From assembly GCF_006125015.1 (NCBI RefSeq), contig NZ_SZZN01000001.1, positions 310,001 through 374,000 of the forward strand: 64,000 bases of DNA, written 5' to 3'. This stretch comes from Roseovarius arcticus. GTDB lineage: Bacteria > Pseudomonadota > Alphaproteobacteria > Rhodobacterales > Rhodobacteraceae. Of this stretch, positions 17,909 through 26,028 are shown in pieces (the stretch's first letter is position 1; each line of letters opens with the position of its first letter). Made by a program: the position numbers and the translations under genes. Below the pieces are notes generated by a model. That model did not search any database. It saw only the letters and a program-made list of their open reading frames with translations, and was not told where the DNA came from.

Positions 17909-18997
17909 ATGCTCGGCAAGGACATAACGCTAAGCAATGCTTCCGTGATGTTCGGTGATTTTACTGCCGTTCATCCGCTTGATCTGGTAATCGAACCCGG
18001 CGAGTTCTTCTCAATCTTGGGTCCGTCCGGCTGCGGAAAAACTACACTTCTAAGGATGCTATCAGGCTTTCTGCAACCTACGACCGGCAACTTGGAAATT
18101 GGCGGTGAGCCAATGAACGGGATCAGCCCAAGCAAGCGGCCTACCTCACTTATTTTCCAAAATCTTGCTCTGTTTCCGCTCATGACAGTTTGGGAAAATG
18201 TTGCCTTCGGGCTTGAAATGAGAGGTTGGAGCAAGGCAAAGCGCAAGGACCGCGCGCTTGAGTTGCTGAGTACTGTGGCGCTATCAGAGCAAGCAAATAA
18301 AACTCCGGCGCAATTGTCTGGCGGGCAGCGCCAGCGCGTAGCAATTGCCCGGGCTCTGGCAGTCGAACCCGCGGTTCTTTTGCTGGACGAGCCTCTGTCC
18401 GCGCTTGATCTGAAACTGCGCCAACACATGCGAGCCGAACTGAAACAGCTTCAAAAGGCGACAGGCATCACATTCGTCTACATTACTCATGATCAGGGCG
18501 AAGCGCTGACCATGTCAGACCGGGTGGCCGTCATGAACCAAGGAAGAGTTGAACAGGTTGGGACTTCGGACCACGTGTACCGCCATCCGGAAAATCCCTT
18601 CGTCGCAACATTTGTCGGTGAAAATAACATTATGCGCGGAAGAATCGTCGAGACCGCCGATGCTTTTGCCGTCTTTGAGGGAGAGCACGGACGATTCCGC
18701 GCGCAGAACGCCCATGGCTTGAAAGCCAATGACAAGGCGATGTTGTTCATCCGCCCTGAGCGAATGGTAATCTCCAAGGCCGGGACGAAGGCGGAAAATG
18801 CGGTTGCTGTCAAATTCCTGAGCCGCGATCTGGAAGGTCCATTTTCCAATTTGCATGTGCAATGCGGCAAAGACGAGTTTTCCATCCACCAGACTAATCT
18901 TGACGATAAAACCTACGACATTTCGGAAAATTTGACACTCAGCTTTTCTCCCCATGATGCAATGGTGATGGCCGAAGGTGCCTTGTCAGATGAGTAA
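17909..18997 (+). CDS. Polyamine-type ABC transporter ATP-binding protein (PotA-like)
   Basis: A 362-residue ATPase. Walker A is GPSGCGKTT (about residues 38-46), the Q-loop is in LIFQNLALFP, the signature is LSGGQRQRVAIARAL, Walker B is LLLDEPLSALD, and the switch histidine is in YITHDQGEA. A C-terminal TOBE-type regulatory domain follows residue 240. It energises the two downstream permeases, and its stop overlaps the first permease gene by eight bases. Confidence 0.92.
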   Translation: MLGKDITLSNASVMFGDFTAVHPLDLVIEPGEFFSILGPSGCGKTTLLRMLSGFLQPTTGNLEIGGEPMNGISPSKRPTSLIFQNLALFPLMTVWENVAFGLEMRGWSKAKRKDRALELLSTVALSEQANKTPAQLSGGQRQRVAIARALAVEPAVLLLDEPLSALDLKLRQHMRAELKQLQKATGITFVYITHDQGEALTMSDRVAVMNQGRVEQVGTSDHVYRHPENPFVATFVGENNIMRGRIVETADAFAVFEGEHGRFRAQNAHGLKANDKAMLFIRPERMVISKAGTKAENAVAVKFLSRDLEGPFSNLHVQCGKDEFSIHQTNLDDKTYDISENLTLSFSPHDAMVMAEGALSDE

Positions 18998-20039
18998 TCT
19001 TATACGCTCTTTCGGTGGGTTTATGACCGCCATGATACTGCTTTTGGTGGGGACTTGGATTTTCGTTCTGATTGCCGGACCTCAACTCATCATGATTGAC
19101 CAATCTTTGTGGCGGATGGAACAAGGTACAAATGGTGCCGAAGTATCCGCACGAATTGATCGCCTATATAATCAGATTGACGTTCTGTCGTTCGATAGCA
19201 TGGACGAAGAGGCGAAGCCTGCGTCGGATGAAAAGGATGAAAATCTCTCTGAATACGCGGCGAAAATCGAAGCGTTAAATACCGAGATCAATCAGCTTGA
19301 AGCAACAGAAATCGTGCCAAAGAAGGTTTACTCTACCGACAACTATCGACTTATGGGATCAGCGCATCTTGCAATTTTTGTCAAAACCGTCCTGGCGTCA
19401 TTAGCAGTAACTGCTATCGCCTTTGTGGTTTGCTATCCCATCGCTTACACGGTGGCCAAATTGGCCGCCCCCAAGCGCGCCGCGATGATCATGTTGGCCC
19501 TGACAATTCCTTATACGATCAATGAACTGCTACGCATTTTTGCTTGGCAAATGATCCTGAATTACAATGGCCCAGCAAACGCCCTGCTTGGTTTCTTTGG
19601 CTTCGAACCCGTGCCATTTCTGGAAAGCGGCGCTGGCGTGTTTGTGGCTATGGTCTATGCCTACATTCTGTTCATGGTCTTTCCAATTTATAACACGATT
19701 GAAACTTTGGACACAAACCAGATCGAGGCTGCAAAGGATCTTGGTGCTGGGGTTTGGAGCATCCATAGCCGTGTCGTGTTTCCGCACGCCCGCCCCGGTG
19801 TCGCGGTAGGCTGCATCATGACATTCATGCTGTCGGCGGGGTCGTACGCCGTGCCCTATATTATGACGCGCGGCACAGCAGGTCCTTGGTTCACACAGCT
19901 GATCTATAATAAATTCTTCGAATCTACGAATTGGAATGTTGGCGCAGCGTATGCGCTGACGCTGCTTGCCGTCTGTGTCGTGTTCATCTTCCTTATTATG
20001 AAAATTTTGAAGGTTCGCTTGCAGGATATTGCGAAATGA
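18990..20039 (+). CDS. ABC transporter permease (PotB-like) with a periplasmic coiled-coil insert
   Basis: A 349-residue permease. The first helix spans about residues 11-36. A charged insert of roughly 75 residues then carries two heptad-like stretches (near 48-68 and 84-108, for example AAKIEALNTEINQLEATE). The remaining five helices follow from residue 125. The EAA loop that contacts the ATPase reads EAAKDLGAGVWSIHSRVVFPHARPG. Ordinary PotB proteins have a shorter loop at that place. The start ATG 18990 overlaps the ATPase stop. The insert is on the periplasmic side by the usual topology and could contact the binding protein. Confidence 0.88.
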   Translation: MSNLIRSFGGFMTAMILLLVGTWIFVLIAGPQLIMIDQSLWRMEQGTNGAEVSARIDRLYNQIDVLSFDSMDEEAKPASDEKDENLSEYAAKIEALNTEINQLEATEIVPKKVYSTDNYRLMGSAHLAIFVKTVLASLAVTAIAFVVCYPIAYTVAKLAAPKRAAMIMLALTIPYTINELLRIFAWQMILNYNGPANALLGFFGFEPVPFLESGAGVFVAMVYAYILFMVFPIYNTIETLDTNQIEAAKDLGAGVWSIHSRVVFPHARPGVAVGCIMTFMLSAGSYAVPYIMTRGTAGPWFTQLIYNKFFESTNWNVGAAYALTLLAVCVVFIFLIMKILKVRLQDIAK

Positions 20040-20857
20040 GCGGGCAAGCAAATCTCGAGACCAGCGGGAAAAGCAAACTGGTGCTTCGTGTCTACATGGG
20101 GGTGTTTTTCTTCTACATGTTCTTCCCCCTCATCATTATGGTTGTGGCGGGCTTCAACGACTATTCTCAACCTTCTGTAACTGTGTGGCGCGGCTTCACT
20201 TTGAAGTGGTTCTTTGAGCTAGCGCAGGATGGACGTATGTGGTCTGGTCTTGCAAATTCGCTGATCATCGCAGTTTGCGTTATCTTGATCGCAATGCCGC
20301 AGGGACTTGCCGGGGCTCTTTTGCTCACGCGCCTCCAGTCTCGCTTTACAGGGGTATTGTATGCGATAATGGTTTCACCGCTTTTGACCCCCGGGATTAT
20401 TCTTGGAATCTCGACAGTTATTTTCTGGCGCAATCTCGGTGTTGGTGGTGGATTATTCACAGCAATTCTCGCGCAATCCACTTTCGTTTCCTCTTACGCG
20501 ATGCTGATGTTCATGGCCCGCCTACAGCGCCAGGATATTAGTCTGGAGGAAGCAGCACTGGATCTGGGTGCCACTCATACGCAGGCATTCTGGCGGATCA
20601 CGGTCCCATTCCTAAAGCCTACAATTGTGACCGCGTCGGTGATTGCATTCCTTCAATCGTTTGAAAACTACAATACCACGATCTTTTCAATCGGCGGGCA
20701 ACACACCCTTGTCACGGAGATCGGGTCGCGAATGCGTTTTGGTCTTAGTCCTACGATCAATGTGATAGGGATCCTATTCATCGCTTTGACCATCGTCTTC
20801 GCGTCGATCTATGGGGTGCTGCGTGAACGGGAACGCCGCAAGGAAGAAGCACAATGA
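20036..20857 (+). CDS. ABC transporter permease (PotC-like)
   Basis: A 273-residue permease with six predicted helices and the EAA loop EEAALDLGATHTQAFWRITVPFLKP. It is the second membrane subunit of the polyamine-type transporter. Its ATG overlaps the stop of the first permease gene (ATGA), and its own stop overlaps the next start, so the operon is tightly coupled. No insert like that of its partner is present. Confidence 0.9.
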   Translation: MSGQANLETSGKSKLVLRVYMGVFFFYMFFPLIIMVVAGFNDYSQPSVTVWRGFTLKWFFELAQDGRMWSGLANSLIIAVCVILIAMPQGLAGALLLTRLQSRFTGVLYAIMVSPLLTPGIILGISTVIFWRNLGVGGGLFTAILAQSTFVSSYAMLMFMARLQRQDISLEEAALDLGATHTQAFWRITVPFLKPTIVTASVIAFLQSFENYNTTIFSIGGQHTLVTEIGSRMRFGLSPTINVIGILFIALTIVFASIYGVLRERERRKEEAQ

Positions 20858-21897
20858 TCGCTCCTACTGGGTTTTTAGAATCTGACGCGGGCACGTGGCA
20901 TGCCCAGATATCAAACCTATCAGTGGAGCGGGCGGCGCAACTGGCAGTGCGGGCGCGCCATGCACCATTGTACGCTCACGCCTTTTCATTCCACCTGAAT
21001 TTTCGCTTCGGAGGCATGAAACCAATTGATCTATTGGACTTTGCGTCCGAGCAAAATTTGACTGGCGTGAAAATTCATGTCGAAGACGGTGAGCATAACA
21101 GCCTTCAGGCCGACCGGCAGACATGGGGCAAGTTTGGCGAACGGGCGCGTTCCCTGGGCCTCGATGTTCATATTGAAACAAGTGTAACCACCGGTGACGG
21201 ACTGGGCGACGCTATTGCCATCGCAAAAGCGACAGGCGCCACGTCCGTGCGTTGCTATCCGCGTTATGAGGCCAGAGTATCGGAAATCATCACCAGAACG
21301 ATTTCTGATTTGAAACAACTCGCTGAATTCGACCCCAAAGGGGCCTTGCTTTTCACGCTCGAACAGCACGAAGATCTAACCTCCTCCGAACTCGTGCATA
21401 TTATTGAAAGTGTTGGCAATCCGAACCTTTCCTTGCTGTTTGACTTTGGCAATATGGTCAATGCCTACGAGCGCCCCCTAGAGGCGTTGGCAGCGCAAAG
21501 CGCCTATATCACGCAGGTGCATATTAAGGATTGCTGGGTCAGATCCGACCGGGGCGGCTGGGCGCAACTTGGCTGCAAGAGCGGAACCGGACATCTGCCT
21601 TTTGCAGAGTTGTTGCTGGGCCTGCTGTTGCTAGGAGAAGACGCGCCACAAGTGAATGCTTTCGCCTTGGAAGAAGAAGCGGACTATTTTGCGCCCGCCA
21701 TGCGTTTCCCGACTGAGGAAGAAGATCCCCTGATTAAATTCCGCACATCCAGCCTGACGCCGGTCGCTGAAGCGGGATTGGACGAACGATTGAAGCGGGA
21801 ACGTGATGAGGCCTTGACGCAGGTCGTATATGTACGCGGCCTTCTCGAGAAGTTTGAAAATGCAGCAAACAAGACGGTCGCCAAAGCGAACTCATAG
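20854..21897 (+). CDS. TIM-barrel sugar-phosphate isomerase/epimerase-like protein (COG1082)
   Basis: A 347-residue protein of the xylose-isomerase-like TIM-barrel superfamily. Likely metal ligands can be followed through the barrel: E in FTLEQHED, D in LLFDFGNM, H in TQVHIKDC, E in FALEEEADY. Family members are isomerases, epimerases, dehydratases or decarboxylases of sugars and related acids. It is translationally coupled (ATGA) to the permease before it, so its substrate is probably what the transporter brings in. An extra helical C-terminus of about 45 residues follows the barrel. The exact reaction cannot be named. Confidence 0.75.
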   Translation: MIAPTGFLESDAGTWHAQISNLSVERAAQLAVRARHAPLYAHAFSFHLNFRFGGMKPIDLLDFASEQNLTGVKIHVEDGEHNSLQADRQTWGKFGERARSLGLDVHIETSVTTGDGLGDAIAIAKATGATSVRCYPRYEARVSEIITRTISDLKQLAEFDPKGALLFTLEQHEDLTSSELVHIIESVGNPNLSLLFDFGNMVNAYERPLEALAAQSAYITQVHIKDCWVRSDRGGWAQLGCKSGTGHLPFAELLLGLLLLGEDAPQVNAFALEEEADYFAPAMRFPTEEEDPLIKFRTSSLTPVAEAGLDERLKRERDEALTQVVYVRGLLEKFENAANKTVAKANS

Positions 21898-22172
21898 CGA
21901 AAGATTGCCACCTATTTATTAAGCACATTTTCCGTTCTATCTTTGATATGGCAAGTGAAGGGCGACGGTGACTGCGGATTGTGCGAAAATTCAGGATGCG
22001 CAGTTCAGTCTAATATCGTTCTGCAGGCGGCGCGAGTGGCATGTCAGCGTCCGGCCTTACCTCTCTGTGTCTGACGTCAGCGCCTATTGGCCCAAATAGC
22101 TATATTTGATAAGAGAGTGTTCTTGGCTCATCGTAATCACTGAGGAGCCCCAGAAGTCCCGAAGGATCTAAT

Positions 22173-22949
22173 TCATTTTGCAAGCGTGACCTCGATACCC
22201 CATCCGTGCAATTTTGAGGTAATTTTACTGTCTGGCAGAGCGTCAGTCACCAACTCGTCCACTGCACGTGGATCGGGGCCACAATGGGGGGCCGTTTGGT
22301 TGAATTTTTGGCTATTTAACGCGAACAGCACACGGTCGGCGCAAGCGGCGACGACGTTGGCCAGACTGGCATCGGACGCGCTGAGAAAAAGAAATCCCTG
22401 TCTGGACGACAGAGCATTGGCGCCGAGAATGGCCATATCAAACGCGAAACGCCGTGCCTGATTTTCGGTCACAAAACCAAACGTTCCACGCTCTTCACCC
22501 ATCATCTCGCCACCTAAAAGATGTACCCGATTACCGTTGTGGCCAGCCAGCGCCTGCGCCACTCCGATTGAGTTCGTAACGACGGTCAACTCAAGATGTT
22601 TCCGCAATTCTTCAGCAACAAAGGCAGTCGTCGACCCTACATCCAGAAACAAAGTCATCCGATCTGAAACCCGTCCAGCCACCGCTGACGCAATTGCTCG
22701 TTTCTCTTCCTGATATTCCGATATCCTCCGAAAGAAGCTCGGCGCGTTCTGTGAGGTCGCGAGGCAAGCCCCTCCACGTACCCGTTCTAATGCTCCTGCT
22801 TTTGATAACGCTTTGATCGTTCGACGCACGGTTTCTTCGGACACGTCCAGAGATTTGGCCAACTCAGCGCTGCGAGCCGATCCCCCCAGACGCCGTACCA
22901 TATCCAAGAGTTCAATCTCTCGGTGAGAGTGGGTGGGCACGTGGTTCAT
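22173..22949 (-). CDS. DeoR/GlpR-family transcriptional regulator
   Basis: A 258-residue protein with an N-terminal DeoR winged helix (REIELLDMVRRLGG, then LAKSLDVSEETVRRTIKAL) and a C-terminal DeoRC sensor domain with FLDVGSTTAFVAEEL and LTVVTNSIGVAQAL. This domain usually binds a phosphorylated sugar or similar intermediate. The gene is convergent with the transporter/TIM-barrel operon and is the best local candidate for its regulator. ATG 22949 (MNHVPTH) was chosen over an upstream start at 22982. Confidence 0.87.
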   Translation of the reverse strand: MNHVPTHSHREIELLDMVRRLGGSARSAELAKSLDVSEETVRRTIKALSKAGALERVRGGACLATSQNAPSFFRRISEYQEEKRAIASAVAGRVSDRMTLFLDVGSTTAFVAEELRKHLELTVVTNSIGVAQALAGHNGNRVHLLGGEMMGEERGTFGFVTENQARRFAFDMAILGANALSSRQGFLFLSASDASLANVVAACADRVLFALNSQKFNQTAPHCGPDPRAVDELVTDALPDSKITSKLHGWGIEVTLAK

Positions 22950-23729
22950 TCGTGGTTTCCTATCGTCAATAACAATCCACAATAAGCCACAGAATTAGGC
23001 ATTCAATCAAGTGGGCAGGGCCAGCGTCGTAACCTTCGGTCACATCAACATAATATTTGGTGAAAGCTGTATGTCGCGTGAAATTCTAACGTTCCATTTC
23101 GGTAGTACAGAACTATTTCTTACGGCATTGCAAAGGTGAACACTGCCTTCCGCCGGGATAGACGATCGTCATGAGGGCTGGACCAACAAAGCTGCGCCTA
23201 AAGCACCGACAAGCTGCACAGTCTACCAAGCCGATCTCGCATCAAGCACCAGATGCCGGTCAAGGCGCCAAAAAGGGGTCTCAACAACCGGATCGAAGGC
23301 AGTCACAGGCCGACACCCCTACGAGAGAAAACCATGGGGCGCAACAAATCCTCCAGACAAGCACAGCGGTTTCCGCTGCCCACGCTCGGATCAACGTAGT
23401 CTTCCGTCCCCGCCGCTATCGCCTCACCGCCACATCTTGCCGCCATGCCAGGTCCGATTCATTCGGTCTGCGGGCCGACTATGCCGCCCAGATGGCTCCG
23501 TGATCTCAGCGACTATGCCACTTCGCAATCAGGTAAAAATAACTTGGCACCGCCGACGTTATGGCCAACCGCGCGAGCGTACCCGCAACATAGGCGCCAA
23601 CAGATAACTGGCGGGCGATGGCAAAATTGCGTGATCCTTGAATCATTTTTTCAAGGAACCAACAGCGCCCAATTTACCTTGAGTACTCACTTAACACGAA
23701 TGTGAACACCATCTTGGATCGGGGGAAAC
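22950..23729 (+). other. 780-base intergenic strip, no convincing gene
   Basis: The stretch lies between the divergent DeoR gene and the stress block. Open frames such as 23171-23503 read as low-complexity basic sequence without a ribosome binding site. A 7-bp hairpin (CCTTGAA/TTCAAGG, 23636-23656) sits about 75 bases before the first small gene of the block, followed by GGAAC at 23655-23659. Promoters for both flanking units must lie here. Nothing else is recognised. Confidence 0.45.
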
Positions 23730-23798
23730 ATGTACGGAATTTTCTATCTCATCGGATTGATAGTGGTGGTCCTCGCCATTCTCAATCTCGCGTTTTAA
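23730..23798 (+). CDS. 22-residue single-helix membrane peptide
   Basis: ATG at 23730 opens a frame of 22 codons ending at TAA 23796-23798. The product begins MYGIFYLIGLIVVV and ends ILNLAF, which is one uninterrupted hydrophobic helix. GATCGGGGGAAAC just before the start is a good ribosome binding site, and the next gene begins 17 bases after the stop. Very short membrane proteins of this kind occur in roseobacters, often near stress genes. The function is unknown; it could be a regulator of a membrane partner or a leader peptide. Confidence 0.6.
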   Translation: MYGIFYLIGLIVVVLAILNLAF

Positions 23799-23814
23799 TC
23801 CATAGGAGAGTACC

Positions 23815-24354
23815 ATGACCAATTCGACCTCACCTACTTCCAGCGACATCAAGGCCAAGGCCAAATCCGTAACTGAGGACCTGGGAAATGCCGCGCGCGA
23901 GACGGCGCAAGACGCCGCAGGCGCCGTCCGCGAAGAGGCTGTGCGCCGGGCTGACAGTGCTAAAACCGGCGTTGCAGACGAAGTATCAGACGTTGCATCG
24001 GCGCTGCGCAAGGCGGCGGACAGTATGCGCGACGGCTCCCCGCAGGAGCGGACATTTGGCCAAATCGCTGGCGGTCTGGCAGACGTATCGGAGTCGATCC
24101 GTGGCAAAGATCTGGGCGAAATGGCCAGCGAGCTAACCTCGTTCGCCAAGCGTAATCCCATGCTCTTTCTTGGCGGTATCGCGCTGGCTGGCTTCGCTGC
24201 GACGCGCTTTGCCACTTCATCAGCACGCCGCGAAAGCGACGAAGGCAGAGCCGAGCCGCAAAGCTCATCGCAGGTCTATGCAGGTCGCTACTCATCCGGC
24301 ATGCCGACCGACTCTGCCTCCGTGTCTTCTAACAGGGCAGGAGGTGCGTCATGA
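23815..24354 (+). CDS. Nutrient-deprivation-induced-like protein with one membrane helix
   Basis: A 179-residue protein. Residues 10-110 are charged, alanine-rich and probably helical (KAKAKSVTEDLGNAARETAQDAA and repeats of that type, as in CsbD/LEA-like stress proteins). A hydrophobic helix follows at about 120-137 (PMLFLGGIALAGFAATRFA), then a disordered serine-rich tail. The pattern resembles rhizobial nutrient-deprivation-induced proteins. CATAGGAGAG fixes the ATG. The stop overlaps the holin-fold gene by four bases, so it is the front of a coupled three-gene set. Confidence 0.7.
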   Translation: MTNSTSPTSSDIKAKAKSVTEDLGNAARETAQDAAGAVREEAVRRADSAKTGVADEVSDVASALRKAADSMRDGSPQERTFGQIAGGLADVSESIRGKDLGEMASELTSFAKRNPMLFLGGIALAGFAATRFATSSARRESDEGRAEPQSSSQVYAGRYSSGMPTDSASVSSNRAGGAS

Positions 24355-24749
24355 ACGATCCGACAAGGAAATCTACGACCGACATGCTGGGCGACGCCCT
24401 GAACCATGTCAGCAGTTTGGTGCGCAAAGAAGTCGATTTGGCACGCGCCGAGGTTTCCGAGAACCTCAACAAAGCGGCCGTCGCCATCGGGCTGATCATT
24501 GGTGCAGTTATCGTCGCCCTAACAGCGCTTAACGTGCTGTCCGCCGCCCTCGTCGCTGCCCTGACCAACGCGGGTATTGATGCCGGTTGGAGCGCACTGA
24601 TCGTCGGTGCGGTCTTTGCCATCATCGCATTTGTGATGGTTGGCAAGGGGATCAACGACCTCAAACTGTCCAGCCTTGCACCCTCTCGCACCGCTAAAAA
24701 CGTCAAGCGTGATGCCAACGCAGTAAAGGATGCCTACGATGACAAGTGA
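24351..24749 (+). CDS. Phage-holin-superfamily (DUF1469-type) membrane protein
   Basis: A 132-residue protein with an amphipathic N-terminus (MLGDALNHVSSLVRKEVDLARAEVSENL), two membrane helices at about 45-68 and 78-100, and a charged C-terminus. This is the layout of the holin_3_6/YqjE-like family, which are housekeeping envelope proteins and not phage lysis genes. AGGAGGTGCGTC before the ATG is an excellent ribosome binding site. It overlaps both neighbours (ATGA at each end). Confidence 0.78.
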   Translation: MNDPTRKSTTDMLGDALNHVSSLVRKEVDLARAEVSENLNKAAVAIGLIIGAVIVALTALNVLSAALVAALTNAGIDAGWSALIVGAVFAIIAFVMVGKGINDLKLSSLAPSRTAKNVKRDANAVKDAYDDK

Positions 24750-25962
24750 TAACAAATCCCCCGACGAGATCGAGCGCGAGATTGAACGCGAACGCGCAGG
24801 CCTCAAGGACTCTATCGAAGATCTGCAGAACCGCTTTTCGTTTGACGGTTTCGTGCAGCAATTCGGTGATCAGTTTCGCGAGCATGGCGGCGACTTCGGC
24901 CGCTCGGTTGCGAAATCTGCGCGCGATAATCCCGTCGCACTTGCCCTGACCGGCGTCGGATTGGCCTGGATGATCTTTGGCAGCGACCGCAAGGTGGATC
25001 GCTACGACGATCGCTACTCCGCGCCGCGTGGCAATCACGCTGATCGCTTGGGCCACGACGTGCCGGACTATGCGGCACGGCGCGGTGCGGCCTATTCCGG
25101 CCCCAAAGCGGCAGCCGCGCGGAATACCGGACGTCAGCCCAGCTGGGCGCGCAATTGGGACGATGACGAATTGGGTGGCTCGTACCGCGACACCAGTTCG
25201 GGCACGTCGCTAGGCGACCGGGTTTCGGGCGCAGGCGCATCAATCAAGGATGCAGCTAGCGGCGCAAAGGATGCGATTTCGTCCGGGTCATCTTCCGCCG
25301 CGCAGTCGGTTTCCTCTGGTGCAGCGTCGGCGCGGGATACGGCCTACGATACGGCCAGCAGCGTGCGCGATACGGTAGGTCATGCCGCTGAGAGCGTTCG
25401 TGACACTGCAGGCAATGTCTGGAGCAGCGCATCGCAGCGCGCGCAATCGCTTCAAACGCGCCTATCTGAGGGGACAGAGCATCTGTCCGAGGAAGCACGC
25501 GAGCGTATTGCCGCGGCCCGTGCGCGCGCCATCGATGCACGTGATGAAGCGGCACGTCGCCTCAGCCGAGGCAGCGATCAGGTCGCCGATTTCTACGAAG
25601 AGCATCCGCTTGTCGTAGGCGCGGTTGCTTTTGCCGTAGGCGCGGCTGTCGCGGGTGCTTTGCCCCGTACGCGGGTCGAAGATGAGTATATGGGGGGCTA
25701 CAGCGACGATCTTTATGACGAAGCCGAGCGCATCTATTCCGACGAGGTCGAGAAGGCTCAAAAGGTCGTCAAGGCAGGCGTGGACGAGGCCAAGAACGTT
25801 GCGTCGGAGTTCAAGTCCGATATCGACGGCGCGGCGCCCGGAGACAAAAGCGCAGTCGACGCCGCCGTCGACAAGACAAAATCAGCGGCCACACGCGTTG
25901 CCGATGCTGCCAAGGACAAAGCGAACGAGCAGCACCTCGGAGATCCGAAGGCAGAAAGCTAA
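24739..25962 (+). CDS. DUF3618-containing envelope protein
   Basis: A 407-residue protein. Residues 5-35 are the DUF3618 motif (SPDEIEREIERERAGLKDSIEDL). A weak membrane segment follows near 75-95 (ALALTGVGLAWMIFG), then a long region of alanine/serine-rich helical repeats (AxDxAxxxxxxxxDT). A second membrane segment lies near 295 (PLVVGAVAFAVGAAVAGAL), and the tail is acidic and LEA-like. The repeats look like those of desiccation or osmotic stress proteins. Start ATG 24739 overlaps the preceding stop. A strong hairpin follows the stop. Confidence 0.72.
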   Translation: MTSDNKSPDEIEREIERERAGLKDSIEDLQNRFSFDGFVQQFGDQFREHGGDFGRSVAKSARDNPVALALTGVGLAWMIFGSDRKVDRYDDRYSAPRGNHADRLGHDVPDYAARRGAAYSGPKAAAARNTGRQPSWARNWDDDELGGSYRDTSSGTSLGDRVSGAGASIKDAASGAKDAISSGSSSAAQSVSSGAASARDTAYDTASSVRDTVGHAAESVRDTAGNVWSSASQRAQSLQTRLSEGTEHLSEEARERIAAARARAIDARDEAARRLSRGSDQVADFYEEHPLVVGAVAFAVGAAVAGALPRTRVEDEYMGGYSDDLYDEAERIYSDEVEKAQKVVKAGVDEAKNVASEFKSDIDGAAPGDKSAVDAAVDKTKSAATRVADAAKDKANEQHLGDPKAES

Positions 25963-25968
25963 ACCCAT

Positions 25969-25997
25969 GCGGGCGGCCCGTTATCCGGGCCGCCCGC
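25969..25997 (+). terminator. 12-bp perfect GC hairpin after the DUF3618 gene
   Basis: GCGGGCGGCCCG at 25969-25980 pairs perfectly with CGGGCCGCCCGC at 25986-25997 across the loop TTATC. It begins seven bases after the stop codon and 32 bases before the yihY start. No T-tract follows (TATATTACAG), so partial termination or mRNA protection fits as well as full termination. Confidence 0.7.
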
Positions 25998-26028
25998 TAT
26001 ATTACAGACCTAGATAAGGAGTGCCCTG

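Noticed and set aside
23171..23503. 110-codon frame upstream of the stress block
   Set aside because: Basic, low-complexity product with no start signal.
23815..25962. Prophage lysis cassette suggested by the holin-like gene
   Set aside because: The holin-fold protein belongs to a housekeeping envelope family. No endolysin, tail, capsid or integrase genes are nearby, and the partners are stress proteins.
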